A DNA stretch of 64,000 bases from Lachnospiraceae bacterium. GTDB taxonomy: Bacteria > Bacillota > Clostridia > Lachnospirales > Lachnospiraceae. The stretch is taken from the NCBI GenBank assembly GCA_910573755.1, contig CAJTBO010000010.1:86304-150303 (forward strand), read 5' to 3'. This document shows, piece after piece, positions 41,701-50,082 of the stretch; the stretch's first letter is position 1; each line of letters opens with the position of its first letter. Made by a program: the position numbers and the translations under genes. A model generated the notes under the pieces. The model saw only the letters and a program-made list of their open reading frames with translations. It had not been told where the DNA came from and searched no databases.

Positions 41701-41886
41701 GGCTTTGGAACGCTGGACCGGAAATCGATAGACAGTGCGATGGAAATTTTGATCAATCTGACCGGAAGCAACAAGCTGGTGGGGATCATCAGCCACAGGG
41801 AAGAACTTACGGAGAATATTCCGCAGCAGATCAGGGTTGAGAAGACAAAAGACGGGAGCCGGATCAGCGTGGAATGCGGCTTGTAG
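38704..41886 (+). CDS. sbcC: Exonuclease SbcC (Rad50-like ATPase)
   Basis: A 1060-residue SMC-like ATPase: N-lobe with Walker A SGDTGAGKTT (near residue 40), Q-loop AQGEFW, long coiled coils (about 180-500 and 560-840) rich in Lys/Glu, a zinc hook CPVCG near residue 533, and C-lobe signature LSGGESFKASLSLALG with Walker B ALFVDEGFGTLD. It opens and tethers DNA ends for SbcD. The start is at ATG 38704 within sbcD. The coils account for long antisense open frames on the opposite strand, which are not genes. Confidence 0.96.
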   Translation: MKPVKLIISAIGPYAGELPEIKFDAFEEKGLFLISGDTGAGKTTIFDAICFALYGTVSGTYRDTKNLRSEYAGDAAKSYVDFYFSHQGREFHVFRQPSYERKKQRGAGVILEKEKAILYEEGQVPIEGLTQVNHAVKELLHIDEKQFKQIVMIAQGEFWNLLNAKTDQRTEILRTIFSTDGYKNIEYKLKDRMDAGCGRRRRAEDSIIQHVSEVAAEEGDALSEELEELKSRAARSRSAWNPDEILDVTERLIFSGRERLKCMSADLKKAEAELKKNHEKLALAKINNGFIEKRDKLEKEKEELEKRRTKMEEMIQLLEKQKRATRNVNPSYDAWAKKSEEVSLIQKQIETTKAALEAAAAALKQAEDILDGIKKQEPEVDRLKQIISRIDGEEQKYREKEGLEGKRKELEKLEQDIGEKEAELKECGKSLREKIGALHKTVKELKDRPAGLAEAKGEGEKLTKLSADLDAITDDQIPEREKRKKALSEKQNIFLKARKKYEEAGIRREEAERLLEDSRAGILAEKLVEGEKCPVCGSVHHPEPAKLKEAFVSEEDLKKLRIKESELQEKKNRANMEAEIAKTSLEEFEEQLKITILDSLADPFLNMDMEKEPLEELIRAVKEAKKQVETMAKEHTEKYNALSRDCKTLEKAEKDLETAQGDETEKLNLEKEELDKDRQKIRQELTETKAALKTLEKLSFPDWETAKVEREQAETKKNRILEDIAEAEEEKKKADKNAVAAASELKTLKGSLKRQREDEEALKKKLDKEVAANGFTSAEEMLRYVMKEEDMASADKVIHEYDRAVATNKKQLLDAEADAKGKEVTDIEALRAVCDAQSAETDLLRKNCNNCENRINTNEEKYRSILDRKGELEKARKENAICERLYHLVRGTTQNGKITLEQYIQAAGFDGIIAAANKRLLPMSSGQYELYRQEDSLGRKSNNFLDLEVLDNYTGHRRPVGNLSGGESFKASLSLALGLSDTVSSNLGGVQMDALFVDEGFGTLDRKSIDSAMEILINLTGSNKLVGIISHREELTENIPQQIRVEKTKDGSRISVECGL

Positions 41887-41894
41887 GGAAGAGA

Positions 41895-41990
41895 AGGAAC
41901 CGGCTGACGAATGAAGGCCTGCTGCTTTGGCGCCGGGCAGAGGAAATTCTGCAGATGCTCCCGGATCTGATTCGGAATTTCCATCAGAAC
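41895..41990 (+). pseudogene. LysR-family regulator N-terminal fragment
   Basis: Directly after the sbcC stop, a frame reads RNRLTNEGLLLWRRAEEILQ, the end of the LysR wing and the linker helix (LTxEGxxLxxRAEEIL). Both the DNA-recognition helix before it and the effector domain after it are absent. This is a relic cut at both ends. Confidence 0.65.
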
Positions 41991-42027
41991 CGCACTTACA
42001 TTTTTGGTTCAGGCGGGATGCTTTGTC

Positions 42028-42162
42028 ATGGAACCAGATATCTATGCCCTTTCCAAAGCCGGCTTCAGTGAAGAGCGGATTGAGGAAATTATATCCACTT
42101 GCCAAGCCAGAGATTGCCAAAGTATAGCATATCTTCCCATCGAAAACGGCCAATTGCTTTGA
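42028..42162 (+). other. Unidentified 44-codon open frame
   Basis: A frame beginning MEPDIYALSKAGFSEERIEE and ending at TGA 42160-42162 shows a plausible protein composition (helical, charged), but there is no ribosome site before its ATG. It may be the tail of another lost gene. It lies between the LysR relic and the fab promoter. Confidence 0.3.
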
Positions 42163-42173
42163 ATAGCTAAAGA

Positions 42174-42264
42174 TTTGATTATAAAAATACTTGACAATCA
42201 AATAAAACGGCTATATACTTTGAGGGTCAAATATAAATAATTTCAAACTATTTGATGATTCAAA
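42174..42264 (+). promoter_or_regulatory. fab operon promoter with FabT-like boxes
   Basis: TTGACA (42191-42196), 17 nt and TATACT (42214-42219) form a strong sigma-A promoter. Around it lie TTTGATTATAAAA (42174-42186; one base from TTTGATTATCAAA), TTTGAGGGTCAAA (42219-42231; perfect 5-bp arms, at the start site) and TTTGATGATTCAAA (42251-42264; perfect 5-bp arms, just before the ribosome site). These resemble the FabT operator of streptococci. A MarR/FabT-like gene ends this operon. Confidence 0.8.
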
Positions 42265-42280
42265 CTTTGAAGGAGAAATT

Positions 42281-43246
42281 ATGTCAGCAGTGATTTGTGG
42301 AACAGGTTCCTATGCACCAGCCTATCAGATGAATAATGACGAGATCGCAAAGCTGGTGGAGACGAATGATGCCTGGATACGGGAGCGGACAGGGATAAGA
42401 CAGCGTCATATCGCGAAAACGGAGACCACTACATATATGGCGGCGCAGGCTGCCGGGCGGGCGCTGGAAAATGCGGGGATTTCCCCGGAAGAGATCGAAC
42501 TGATCATAGTGGCGACCCTTTCCTCAGATGTGATATTACCCTGCACGGCATGTGAGGTACAAAGGGAGATCGGCGCGAAGAGGGCGGCCTGCTTTGATAT
42601 GAATGCCGCCTGCAGCGGTTTTACTCTTGCCTATAATATGGCGGACGCCTTTTTTGAGGCGGGGCAGTATCAGACGGCACTGATCGTGGCGGCGGAAAAG
42701 CTGTCCGGCCTGACGGACTGGACGGACCGGAATACCTGTATTTTGTTCGGTGACGGAGCCGGAGCGGCGGTACTGAAAAAAGGAAAAGGAAGGCATTATT
42801 TTTCCGTCACCCATTCCGACGGGGAAAAGGGCTGGGCGCTGACCTGTAAAAACCGCCTTGCCGTTACGGGAAAAGAGCCGCTTTCCAGAGAATATTTCAT
42901 CGATATGAACGGACAGGAGATCTTCAAGTTCGCAGTCCGCAAGGTGCCGGAACTGATCCGGGAGATTTTGCGGGAAAACAATGTGGAACAGGAAGAAATC
43001 ACATGGTTTGTGGTGCATCAGGCAAACTGCAGGATACTGGAATCCGTGGCAAAGCATCTGGGAGAGCCTTCCTGGAAATTCCCGATGAACCTGCAGCACT
43101 ATGGCAATACCTCATCGGCAAGCATACCGATCCTGCTGGATGAGATGAACCGGCAGGGAAAACTGAAAAAAGGGGATAGGATACTGATCGCCGGCTTTGG
43201 CGCAGGGCTGACCTGGAGCGGAAATATCCTTGACTGGGAGATGTAG
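42281..43246 (+). CDS. fabH: 3-oxoacyl-ACP synthase III (FabH)
   Basis: A 321-residue initiating condensing enzyme that joins acetyl-CoA (or a branched primer) to malonyl-ACP. The catalytic triad is complete: Cys111 (NAACSGF), His246 (VHQANCRI) and Asn276 (HYGNTSSAS). The start is a clear ATG behind GAAGGAGAAATT. It is the first gene of the eleven-gene fatty acid operon, right behind the regulated promoter. Confidence 0.96.
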   Translation: MSAVICGTGSYAPAYQMNNDEIAKLVETNDAWIRERTGIRQRHIAKTETTTYMAAQAAGRALENAGISPEEIELIIVATLSSDVILPCTACEVQREIGAKRAACFDMNAACSGFTLAYNMADAFFEAGQYQTALIVAAEKLSGLTDWTDRNTCILFGDGAGAAVLKKGKGRHYFSVTHSDGEKGWALTCKNRLAVTGKEPLSREYFIDMNGQEIFKFAVRKVPELIREILRENNVEQEEITWFVVHQANCRILESVAKHLGEPSWKFPMNLQHYGNTSSASIPILLDEMNRQGKLKKGDRILIAGFGAGLTWSGNILDWEM

Positions 43247-43423
43247 GAGTGCCGGCAGTAAGAGACCTGATGAAAATGAGATTTTTTGCAGACAGGTTCC
43301 TGTTCCCAGGAAAGTTCCTTTTTGTCAGGGGTGACGGAAAGGACGGCCGGGCGGCGCGAACCATAAAACGGAATGATGCCCGGAATCTATCCGGTTTATC
43401 AGAATAAAAAGAAAAGTAAAGGA

Positions 43424-43449
43424 GTCTGAAAACAGGAACGCTTTCAGAC
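43424..43449 (+). other. Hairpin before acpP
   Basis: GTCTGAAA (43424-43431) and TTTCAGAC (43442-43449) form a perfect 8-bp stem in the 229-nt gap between fabH and acpP. There is no T tract. It may protect the 5' end of a processed acpP message, which is needed in excess. The rest of the gap holds no convincing gene. Confidence 0.5.
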
Positions 43450-43475
43450 AACGTAAAATGATGGAGGATAAGACA

Positions 43476-43703
43476 ATGGTAGAAAAAATCAGAGAGATCG
43501 CAGCACAGAATTTGAGCATGGATATGGAGACAGTGACGGCAACGGCGAAGTTTAAAGAGGATCTGGAAATCGATTCACTGGATCTGTTTGAGTTGACTAT
43601 GGCGCTGGAGGAGGAGTTCGGGATCGAGATTCCGGCGGAAGATCTGGAACATCTTACCTGTATTGAAGAGGTGGCAAAATATATCGAGGAACATCAGGCG
43701 TAA
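43476..43703 (+). CDS. acpP: Acyl carrier protein
   Basis: A 75-residue acidic four-helix protein; Ser34 in EIDSLDLFEL receives the phosphopantetheine arm. It carries all fatty acid intermediates in the cytosol. ATG 43476 is chosen over an upstream ATG at 43458 because GGAGG (43462-43466) is well spaced for the later one. Confidence 0.95.
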   Translation: MVEKIREIAAQNLSMDMETVTATAKFKEDLEIDSLDLFELTMALEEEFGIEIPAEDLEHLTCIEEVAKYIEEHQA

Positions 43704-43717
43704 AGCGGAGGCGGCAG

Positions 43718-44656
43718 ATGAAGACGGAAATAACAAAGCTTTTGGGAATCCGGTATCCGATCATTCAGGGCGGTATGGCATGGGTGGCGGAATACCATCT
43801 GGCATCGGCTGTTTCAAATGCCGGAGGCCTGGGGCTGATCGGTGCGGCGAATGCGCCTGCGGACTGGGTCAGAGACCAGGTGCGGAAGATGAAGGAACTG
43901 ACGGATAAGCCTTTTGGCGTTAATATTATGTTGATGAGTCCCAGCGCCGATGAAGTGGCAAAGGTGATGGTGGAAGAAAAGGTGCCGGTTGTGACTACCG
44001 GTGCAGGAAATCCGGAAAAGTATATCGGCATGTGGAAGGAAGCGGGAATAAAGGTGATCCCGGTGGTGGCTTCCGTTGCCATGGCGAAGAGAATGGAACG
44101 CGCCGGTGCGGATGCAGTGGTGGCGGAAGGCTCGGAAGCGGGCGGACATATCGGGGAGACCACGACCATGGTGCTGGTGCCCCAGATTGCGGACGCCGTG
44201 CAGATACCCGTTATCGCGGCGGGCGGCATTGCAGACGGCAGAGGAATCGCGGCGGCGTTTATGCTGGGCGCAAAGGGCGTACAGATGGGAACGCATTTTG
44301 TCGTGACTGATGAATGTCAGGTACATGAAAATTACAAGGAACGTATCCTGAGGGCAAAGGACATTGATACCCGGGTGACAGGCAGGAGCACGGGACATCC
44401 GGTGCGGGCGCTGCGCAATGAAATGACCAGAAGATATCTGGAACTGGAGGGAAAAGGCGCATCCTTTGAGGAACTGGAACTTTTGACGCTGGGCGGGCTG
44501 CGCAAAGCGGTGGTGGAAGGCGATGTGAAGACCGGAAGCGTTATGGCGGGACAGAGCGCGGGTATGGTAAAGGAATCCATGAGCTGCAGGGCGCTGATAG
44601 AAAAACTGGCTGCCGAGGCGGAGGAACTGTTGAAAGGAACAAAGATCTATGAGTAA
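43718..44656 (+). CDS. fabK: Enoyl-ACP reductase II (FabK), FMN-dependent
   Basis: A 312-residue flavoprotein of the FabK/2-nitropropane dioxygenase fold. It has GIRYPIIQGGMAWVAE at the start, TTGAGNP, the conserved His in EGSEAGGHIGE, IAAGGIADGRGI for FMN phosphate and MGTHFV. It carries out the last reduction of each elongation cycle and replaces FabI, as in streptococci and clostridia; such strains are insensitive to FabI inhibitors such as triclosan (family knowledge). It starts 14 nt after acpP and overlaps fabD by 8 nt. Confidence 0.94.
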   Translation: MKTEITKLLGIRYPIIQGGMAWVAEYHLASAVSNAGGLGLIGAANAPADWVRDQVRKMKELTDKPFGVNIMLMSPSADEVAKVMVEEKVPVVTTGAGNPEKYIGMWKEAGIKVIPVVASVAMAKRMERAGADAVVAEGSEAGGHIGETTTMVLVPQIADAVQIPVIAAGGIADGRGIAAAFMLGAKGVQMGTHFVVTDECQVHENYKERILRAKDIDTRVTGRSTGHPVRALRNEMTRRYLELEGKGASFEELELLTLGGLRKAVVEGDVKTGSVMAGQSAGMVKESMSCRALIEKLAAEAEELLKGTKIYE

Positions 44657-45569
44657 ACTTGCATACCTTTATCCCGGGCAGGGCGTACAGACCGCCGGCA
44701 TGGGAAAAGATTTTTATGAAAACAGCGCACTTTCGAGAGCGGTGTATGACGAGGCTTCCGAAGCGCTGCAGCTTGATATGAAGGAACTCTGCTTTGAAAA
44801 AAATGACCGTCTGGACCTGACGGAATACACCCAGGCGGCTCTTGTCACCACCTATCTTGCTGTCACAAGGGAACTGGAAAGCAGAGGTATCCGTGCGGAT
44901 ATGACAGCCGGGCTTTCCCTCGGGGAATACGCGGCTATCGCGGCAGCAGGTGCCATGACGGATCTGCAGGCGGTGAAGCTTGTGAGAAAGCGCGGCATCC
45001 TGATGCAGAACACGGTGCCTGCCGGTGAGGGCGCCATGTGCGCAGTCCTTGCGCTGGATGAAAAAGTGATCGAACAGGTACTGGAAGGGATGGAAGATGT
45101 ATCCATCGCCAACTATAACTGTCCGGGACAGATCGTGATCACCGGGAAAACAGCGCAGGTAGGTGCGGCGAAAGAAAGACTGGAAGCACAGGGCGCAAGG
45201 CGCTGTATCTTATTGAATGTCAGCGGCCCGTTCCATTCGCCGCTGCTGAAGGCGGCAGGGGACCAATTGTTTTCGGAGATGGAGAAAATGGAGTTCGGGC
45301 AGTTGTCCATTCCCTATATCACCAATGTAACGGCACGGAAGGTGACAGATGCAAAAGAGATCAAACCGCTTCTTGCAAAACAGGTTTATTCACCGGTGCA
45401 GTGGATGCAGAGCGTGAGAACCATGCTGGAAGAGGGCGCGGATACCTTTGTGGAGATCGGGCCGGGCAGAACCCTTGCGGGCTTTATGAAAAAGATTGCA
45501 CCGGAAATGAAGGTATATCAGGCTGCAAAGTGGGAAGATCTGGAGAAAATATCCGCGGAACTGGGATAA
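44649..45569 (+). CDS. fabD: Malonyl-CoA:ACP transacylase (FabD)
   Basis: A 306-residue acyltransferase. YPGQGVQTAGM opens the fold, the nucleophile is Ser90 in AGLSLGEYAA, and the partner His is in NVSGPFHSPLL (about residue 197). It moves malonyl groups from CoA to ACP. It overlaps fabK by 8 nt, so translation is coupled. Confidence 0.95.
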   Translation: MSKLAYLYPGQGVQTAGMGKDFYENSALSRAVYDEASEALQLDMKELCFEKNDRLDLTEYTQAALVTTYLAVTRELESRGIRADMTAGLSLGEYAAIAAAGAMTDLQAVKLVRKRGILMQNTVPAGEGAMCAVLALDEKVIEQVLEGMEDVSIANYNCPGQIVITGKTAQVGAAKERLEAQGARRCILLNVSGPFHSPLLKAAGDQLFSEMEKMEFGQLSIPYITNVTARKVTDAKEIKPLLAKQVYSPVQWMQSVRTMLEEGADTFVEIGPGRTLAGFMKKIAPEMKVYQAAKWEDLEKISAELG

Positions 45570-45607
45570 ATACCATCAGCCCGAACAAAGACAGGAGTTC
45601 AAATAAT

Positions 45608-46348
45608 ATGTTAAAAGATAAAACAGCGGTGATCACCGGCGCGTCCAGAGGCATCGGAAGGGCGATCGCGGTCCATATGGCGGAACTTGGCGCGCAGGTA
45701 GTCATCAATTATAACGGATCGGAAGAAAAAGCGAAGGAAGTACAGAAAGAAATTATAGAGGCAGGCGGCAGGGCGCACATTTACAAATGCAACGTGGCTG
45801 ATTTCAAAGAGTGTGAAAACTTTGTAAAGGAGATCACCGCAAAGTTCGGCAGAATAGATATTCTGGTAAATAACGCAGGCATCACAAAGGACGGCCTGCT
45901 GATGAGCATGTCGGAGGAAGCCTTTGATCAAGTGCTGCGTGTCAATCTGAAAGGCGCTTTCCATATGATCCGGTTTGTTTCCCGGCAGATGCTGAAGCAA
46001 AAAAGCGGCCGTATCATCAATATGGCGTCGGTGGTCGGCGTATCAGGCAATGCGGGGCAGGCAAATTATGCAGCGTCCAAAGCCGGCGTGATCGGGCTGA
46101 CGAAATCCGCGGCAAAGGAACTGGCATCCAGAGGCATTACTGTAAATGCCATTGCGCCGGGCTATATCAGCACGGATATGACGGGGCAGCTTAAGGATGA
46201 AGTGAAGGCTCAGATCGCATCCGCCATTCCGCTGGGCACGCTGGGTGATCCGGAACAGGTGGCTTACGCGGCGGCATTTCTGGCATCCGATCAGGCGTCC
46301 TATATCACAGGGCAGGTGCTGCATGTAGACGGCGGAATGGTCATGTAA
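45608..46348 (+). CDS. fabG: 3-oxoacyl-ACP reductase (FabG)
   Basis: A 246-residue short-chain dehydrogenase with the NADPH loop TGASRGIGRAI, NNAGITKDGL, catalytic Ser in MASVVGVSG and Tyr/Lys in YAASKAG, and a C-terminus ending LHVDGGMVM. The start is ATG 45608 behind ACAGGAGTTCAAATA; the frame is open further upstream but inside fabD. It performs the first reduction of the elongation cycle. Confidence 0.96.
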   Translation: MLKDKTAVITGASRGIGRAIAVHMAELGAQVVINYNGSEEKAKEVQKEIIEAGGRAHIYKCNVADFKECENFVKEITAKFGRIDILVNNAGITKDGLLMSMSEEAFDQVLRVNLKGAFHMIRFVSRQMLKQKSGRIINMASVVGVSGNAGQANYAASKAGVIGLTKSAAKELASRGITVNAIAPGYISTDMTGQLKDEVKAQIASAIPLGTLGDPEQVAYAAAFLASDQASYITGQVLHVDGGMVM

Positions 46349-46491
46349 GCGGCGGCAGTTCAGACTAAATACAGGAAAGAGGGAAGCCATGTCCTGCCGG
46401 AAGCGGCATTTTTCCTGTACTCGGCATAAGCGCGCGGAGATGCGCAAAAAGGATCGTTGCGCGGCAGAACATAAAACAGATGGAGGTAACC
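46349..46491 (+). other. fabG-fabF spacer with inverted repeat
   Basis: TACAGGAAA (46370-46378) and TTTCCTGTA (46411-46419) can pair in this 143-nt spacer. No terminator T tract follows, so transcription should continue to fabF. Confidence 0.4.
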
Positions 46492-47730
46492 ATGAAAAGA
46501 CGAGTAGTTGTAACAGGGCTTGGAGCAGTGACGCCGATCGGAAATTCTGTACAGGATTTCTGGACCTCTGTGAAAAAAGGGACAGTGGGCATCGGTGAGA
46601 TCACGAAATTCGATACCGCAGACTATAAAGTGAAACTGGCGGCGGAAGTGAAAGGTTTCGATGCAAAGGAACATATGGACGCAAGAGCGGCAAGGCGTAT
46701 GGAACCATTTTCCCAGTATGCGGTGGCGGCCGCAAAGGAAGCTTTTGAGGATGCGGGGCTGAATATGGAACAGGAAGATGCGTTCAGAGCCGGTGTGATC
46801 GTCGGTTCCGGGATCGGCAGCCTGCAGGAAGTGGAGCGGGAGTATGAGAAGATACTGACAAAAGGGCCTGCCAGAGTAAATCCGCTGATGGTGCCTCTGA
46901 TGATCTCCAATATGGCGGCGGGCAATATTTCCATTCAGCTTGGGCTGAAAGGAAAATGTACCAATGTGGTAACAGCCTGTGCGACCGGCACCAACTGTAT
47001 CGGAGACGCGCTCCGCGCCATTCAGTACGGAGATGCGGATATCATGCTTGCCGGCGGCACGGAGAGCAGTATCTGTCCTACCGGTGTGGCGGGATTTTCC
47101 AGCCTCACGGCGCTCTCCAAATCCTCAGACCCTCTCAGGGCATCCATTCCCTTTGACAAAGAGCGGGACGGCTTTGTGTTGGGAGAAGGCGCCGGCGTCG
47201 TGGTGCTGGAGGAGCTGGAACATGCGAAAAAAAGAGGGGCGCATATTTATGCGGAACTGGCGGGCTACGGCTCGACCGGTGATGCCTACCATATTACGGC
47301 GCCGATGGAGGACGGCAGCGGTGCGGCGAAGGCGATGGAGATAGCGATGCAGGAAGCGCAGGTTGAGCCTTCCCGGATCGACTATATCAATGCTCACGGA
47401 ACCAGCACCCACCATAACGATCTGTTTGAGACAAGGGCGGTCAAACTGGCATTCGGGGAAGCGGCGAAGAAGGTGCAGATCAATTCCACAAAATCCATGA
47501 TCGGCCATCTGCTGGGCGCGGCAGGCGCGGTGGAGTTTATCGTCTGCGTCAAGAGCCTGCAGGATCACTTTGTCCACCAGACGATGGGAACAACGGAAAC
47601 AGAGGAAGAATGCGATCTGAATTATACACTGGGAGCGCCGGTGGAGAAGGAACTTCATTATGTCATGAGCAATTCCCTCGGGTTCGGCGGTCATAATGCC
47701 TCCCTTGTTTTGAAGGAATATAAAGAATAG
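46492..47730 (+). CDS. fabF: 3-oxoacyl-ACP synthase II (FabF)
   Basis: A 412-residue elongation condensing enzyme. The triad is Cys (VTACATGTNCIG, near residue 163), His (NAHGTSTHHND, near 303) and His (SMIGHLLGAAG, near 340). ATG 46492 follows GGAGGTAACC. It is the main chain-elongating synthase and governs the ratio of chain lengths. Confidence 0.96.
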   Translation: MKRRVVVTGLGAVTPIGNSVQDFWTSVKKGTVGIGEITKFDTADYKVKLAAEVKGFDAKEHMDARAARRMEPFSQYAVAAAKEAFEDAGLNMEQEDAFRAGVIVGSGIGSLQEVEREYEKILTKGPARVNPLMVPLMISNMAAGNISIQLGLKGKCTNVVTACATGTNCIGDALRAIQYGDADIMLAGGTESSICPTGVAGFSSLTALSKSSDPLRASIPFDKERDGFVLGEGAGVVVLEELEHAKKRGAHIYAELAGYGSTGDAYHITAPMEDGSGAAKAMEIAMQEAQVEPSRIDYINAHGTSTHHNDLFETRAVKLAFGEAAKKVQINSTKSMIGHLLGAAGAVEFIVCVKSLQDHFVHQTMGTTETEEECDLNYTLGAPVEKELHYVMSNSLGFGGHNASLVLKEYKE

Positions 47731-47760
47731 AATATAAAATTTATACAGGAGCGATCATCT

Positions 47761-48168
47761 ATGGAAATGGAGCATCTTATCAAACTCATTGAAGCGGTAT
47801 CTCATTCCGGACTCTCCAGATTCGAGTATGAGGAATCCGGTGTGAAGATACACATGGAAAAGCCCGAGACCGTGCAGGTGAGCAGTGTGCAGGTACAGAC
47901 TGAGGTATCGGAACAGATACAGGAGGCGGCAGAAGATCAGGTGATCACCTGTCCGCTGGTGGGTATTTTCTATGCGGCGCCGGAGGAAGGGGCAGAAGCC
48001 TTTGTGAGTGTCGGGGATTCCGTCAAAAAGGGCCAGACGCTTGCCATCGTAGAGGCAATGAAACTGATGAATGAGATTGAGAGCGAATACGATGGTGTTG
48101 TGACGGAAGTGCTTGTTCAGAACGGGCAGGCGGTGGAATTCGGACAGCCGCTGTTTAAGATCAGATAA
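47761..48168 (+). CDS. accB: Biotin carboxyl carrier protein (AccB)
   Basis: A 135-residue protein with a helical N-terminus, a Val/Gln/Glu-rich linker and the biotinyl domain at about 58-135. The biotin-accepting Lys is in EAMKLMNE and the hammerhead fold is complete (CPLVGIFY, VEFGQPLFKI). It carries CO2 between AccC and the carboxyltransferase. It starts 30 nt after fabF behind ACAGGAGCGATC. Confidence 0.95.
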   Translation: MEMEHLIKLIEAVSHSGLSRFEYEESGVKIHMEKPETVQVSSVQVQTEVSEQIQEAAEDQVITCPLVGIFYAAPEEGAEAFVSVGDSVKKGQTLAIVEAMKLMNEIESEYDGVVTEVLVQNGQAVEFGQPLFKIR

Positions 48169-48192
48169 AATCACCGAAAACAGGAGCATGAA

Positions 48193-48621
48193 ATGAAACA
48201 TTTGGACATTAAACAGATACAGGAGATCATTCCCCACAGACATCCCTTTTTACTGCTCGACTATATAGAGGACTATGAACCGGGACAGTATGCGGTGGGA
48301 TATAAGTGCGTTTCCTACCGGGAGGAATTCTTTGCGGGACATTTTCCGGCGGAACCCGTGATGCCGGGGGTACTGACACTGGAGGCGCTGGCGCAGGCAG
48401 GCGCGGTGGCGATATTAAGCCTTGAGGAAAATCAAGGAAAGACCGCTTATTTCGGCGGCATTAAAAACTGCAGATTCCGCGGAAAAGTCGTGCCGGGGGA
48501 TAAACTTCGTCTGGAGACAAAGATCATCAAACAGAAAGGGCCGCTGGGGATCGGGGAGGCGATTGCCAGCGTGGACGGCAAAGTGGTGGTCAGTGCGGAA
48601 TTATCTTTTATGATAGGCTGA
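48193..48621 (+). CDS. fabZ: 3-hydroxyacyl-ACP dehydratase (FabZ)
   Basis: A 142-residue hot-dog-fold dehydratase with the catalytic His in PHRHPFLLLD and the Glu in AGHFPAEPVMPGVLTLEALAQ (written in two motifs: GHFP and PGVL..EALAQ). It removes water in the third step of the cycle. With no FabA or FabN visible in this operon, FabZ is the only dehydratase here. It sits between accB and accC, as in related clostridia. Confidence 0.95.
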   Translation: MKHLDIKQIQEIIPHRHPFLLLDYIEDYEPGQYAVGYKCVSYREEFFAGHFPAEPVMPGVLTLEALAQAGAVAILSLEENQGKTAYFGGIKNCRFRGKVVPGDKLRLETKIIKQKGPLGIGEAIASVDGKVVVSAELSFMIG

Positions 48622-48628
48622 AAGGGAT

Positions 48629-49984
48629 GTGAGCATCAAAGTGATCAAGAAAATTTTAATCGCAAACAGAGGAGAGATCGCAGTGCGCATAATCCGCGCC
48701 TGCAGGGAAATGGGGATCGCCACGGTGGCGGTATACTCGGAGGCGGATCGGGAGGCGCTTCACGCAAAGCTGGCGGACGAAGCCATCTGTATCGGGGAGG
48801 CGCCTGCCTCGGAAAGCTATCTGAGTATGGAGCGCATTATCAGCGCGGCGGTGGTCTCGGGAGCGGATGCGGTGCACCCGGGGTTCGGATTTTTGTCGGA
48901 GAACAGCAGGTTTGCGGATCTGTGCAGACAGTGCGGCATTACCTTTATCGGGCCCGCTGCGGAAGTCATTGAAAAACTGGGCAATAAACAGGAAGCCAGA
49001 AGGACAATGACGGAGGCAGGCGTCCCGGTGGTTCCAGGGACGGAGGAAGCGCTGGAGGACTGGCAGGAAGCTTTCGGGGCGGCAGAAAAGACCGGTTATC
49101 CGATGATGATAAAGGCGGCTCTCGGCGGCGGCGGAAAAGGAATGCGGGAAGTGTATGATCCGGCGGATTTCGAGGAAGCCTTCCGGACAGCGCAGAAGGA
49201 AGCGCTGGGGGCTTTCGGGGACGGCAGGATGTATCTGGAACGTCTGATCAAGAATCCCCGCCATATCGAATTCCAGATTCTGGCGGACAATTACGGAAAT
49301 GTAGTGCATCTGGGAGAGCGGGACTGTTCGATCCAGCGGAATCATCAGAAACTGATCGAGGAAGCGCCCAGCATGGTACTGACGGATAAACTCAGGGAGA
49401 AGATGGGAGAGGCCGCAGTGAAGGCGGCGAAGGCGGCAGGCTATGTAAACGCCGGAACCATTGAATTTCTGCTGGATAAGGAAAATCATTTTTATTTTAT
49501 GGAGATGAATACCCGTATTCAGGTGGAACATCCCGTGACAGAGTGGGTGACGGGCGTGGATCTTGTGAAAGCCCAGATCAAGATCGCGGCAGGAGAAAAA
49601 CTGGAATTTACCCAGAAGGATATCAGGATACAGGGACACGCCATCGAGTGCAGGATCAATGCCGAAAATCCGGAAAAAGGGTTTATGCCGTCGCCGGGAA
49701 CAATCCAGGATATGTATCTGCCCGGCGGAAAGGGCATCCGCATCGATACGGCGGTTTACAGCGGCTATACGATCCCGGTCTGGTATGATTCCATGATCGC
49801 AAAACTGATCGTCTGGGGCAAGGGCAGGAAGGAAGCCATACGGAAGATGCAGAGCGCGCTGGGTGAGGTGATCATCGAGGGCGTGGATACCAATGTGGAC
49901 TATCAGTATGAGATTCTGCACAATCAGGATTATCTGGACGGAAATATTGACGTGGAATTTATCCGGAGGATTTCCGCGCAGTGA
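48629..49984 (+). CDS. accC: Biotin carboxylase subunit (AccC)
   Basis: A 451-residue ATP-grasp enzyme: KKILIANRGEIAVRI start, ALGGGGKGMREV glycine loop, HPGFGFLSEN, EMNTRIQVEHPVTE with the catalytic Arg/Glu, and CRINAEN. It carboxylates biotin on AccB using bicarbonate. The start is uncertain: GTG 48629 is only 2-3 nt from AAAGGGA, while GTG 48641 is 13 nt from it and gives the usual N-terminus (M-IKKILIANRG). Confidence 0.93.
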   Translation: MSIKVIKKILIANRGEIAVRIIRACREMGIATVAVYSEADREALHAKLADEAICIGEAPASESYLSMERIISAAVVSGADAVHPGFGFLSENSRFADLCRQCGITFIGPAAEVIEKLGNKQEARRTMTEAGVPVVPGTEEALEDWQEAFGAAEKTGYPMMIKAALGGGGKGMREVYDPADFEEAFRTAQKEALGAFGDGRMYLERLIKNPRHIEFQILADNYGNVVHLGERDCSIQRNHQKLIEEAPSMVLTDKLREKMGEAAVKAAKAAGYVNAGTIEFLLDKENHFYFMEMNTRIQVEHPVTEWVTGVDLVKAQIKIAAGEKLEFTQKDIRIQGHAIECRINAENPEKGFMPSPGTIQDMYLPGGKGIRIDTAVYSGYTIPVWYDSMIAKLIVWGKGRKEAIRKMQSALGEVIIEGVDTNVDYQYEILHNQDYLDGNIDVEFIRRISAQ

Positions 49985-50082
49985 CAGGACTGCGGGTGTG
50001 GAATGCGGCGGGAATTGATTGCCGTGCAGATCGCGGTGATATGAAAATATGAATCTGAGCGTTATATATAGGAGTATAAAAT

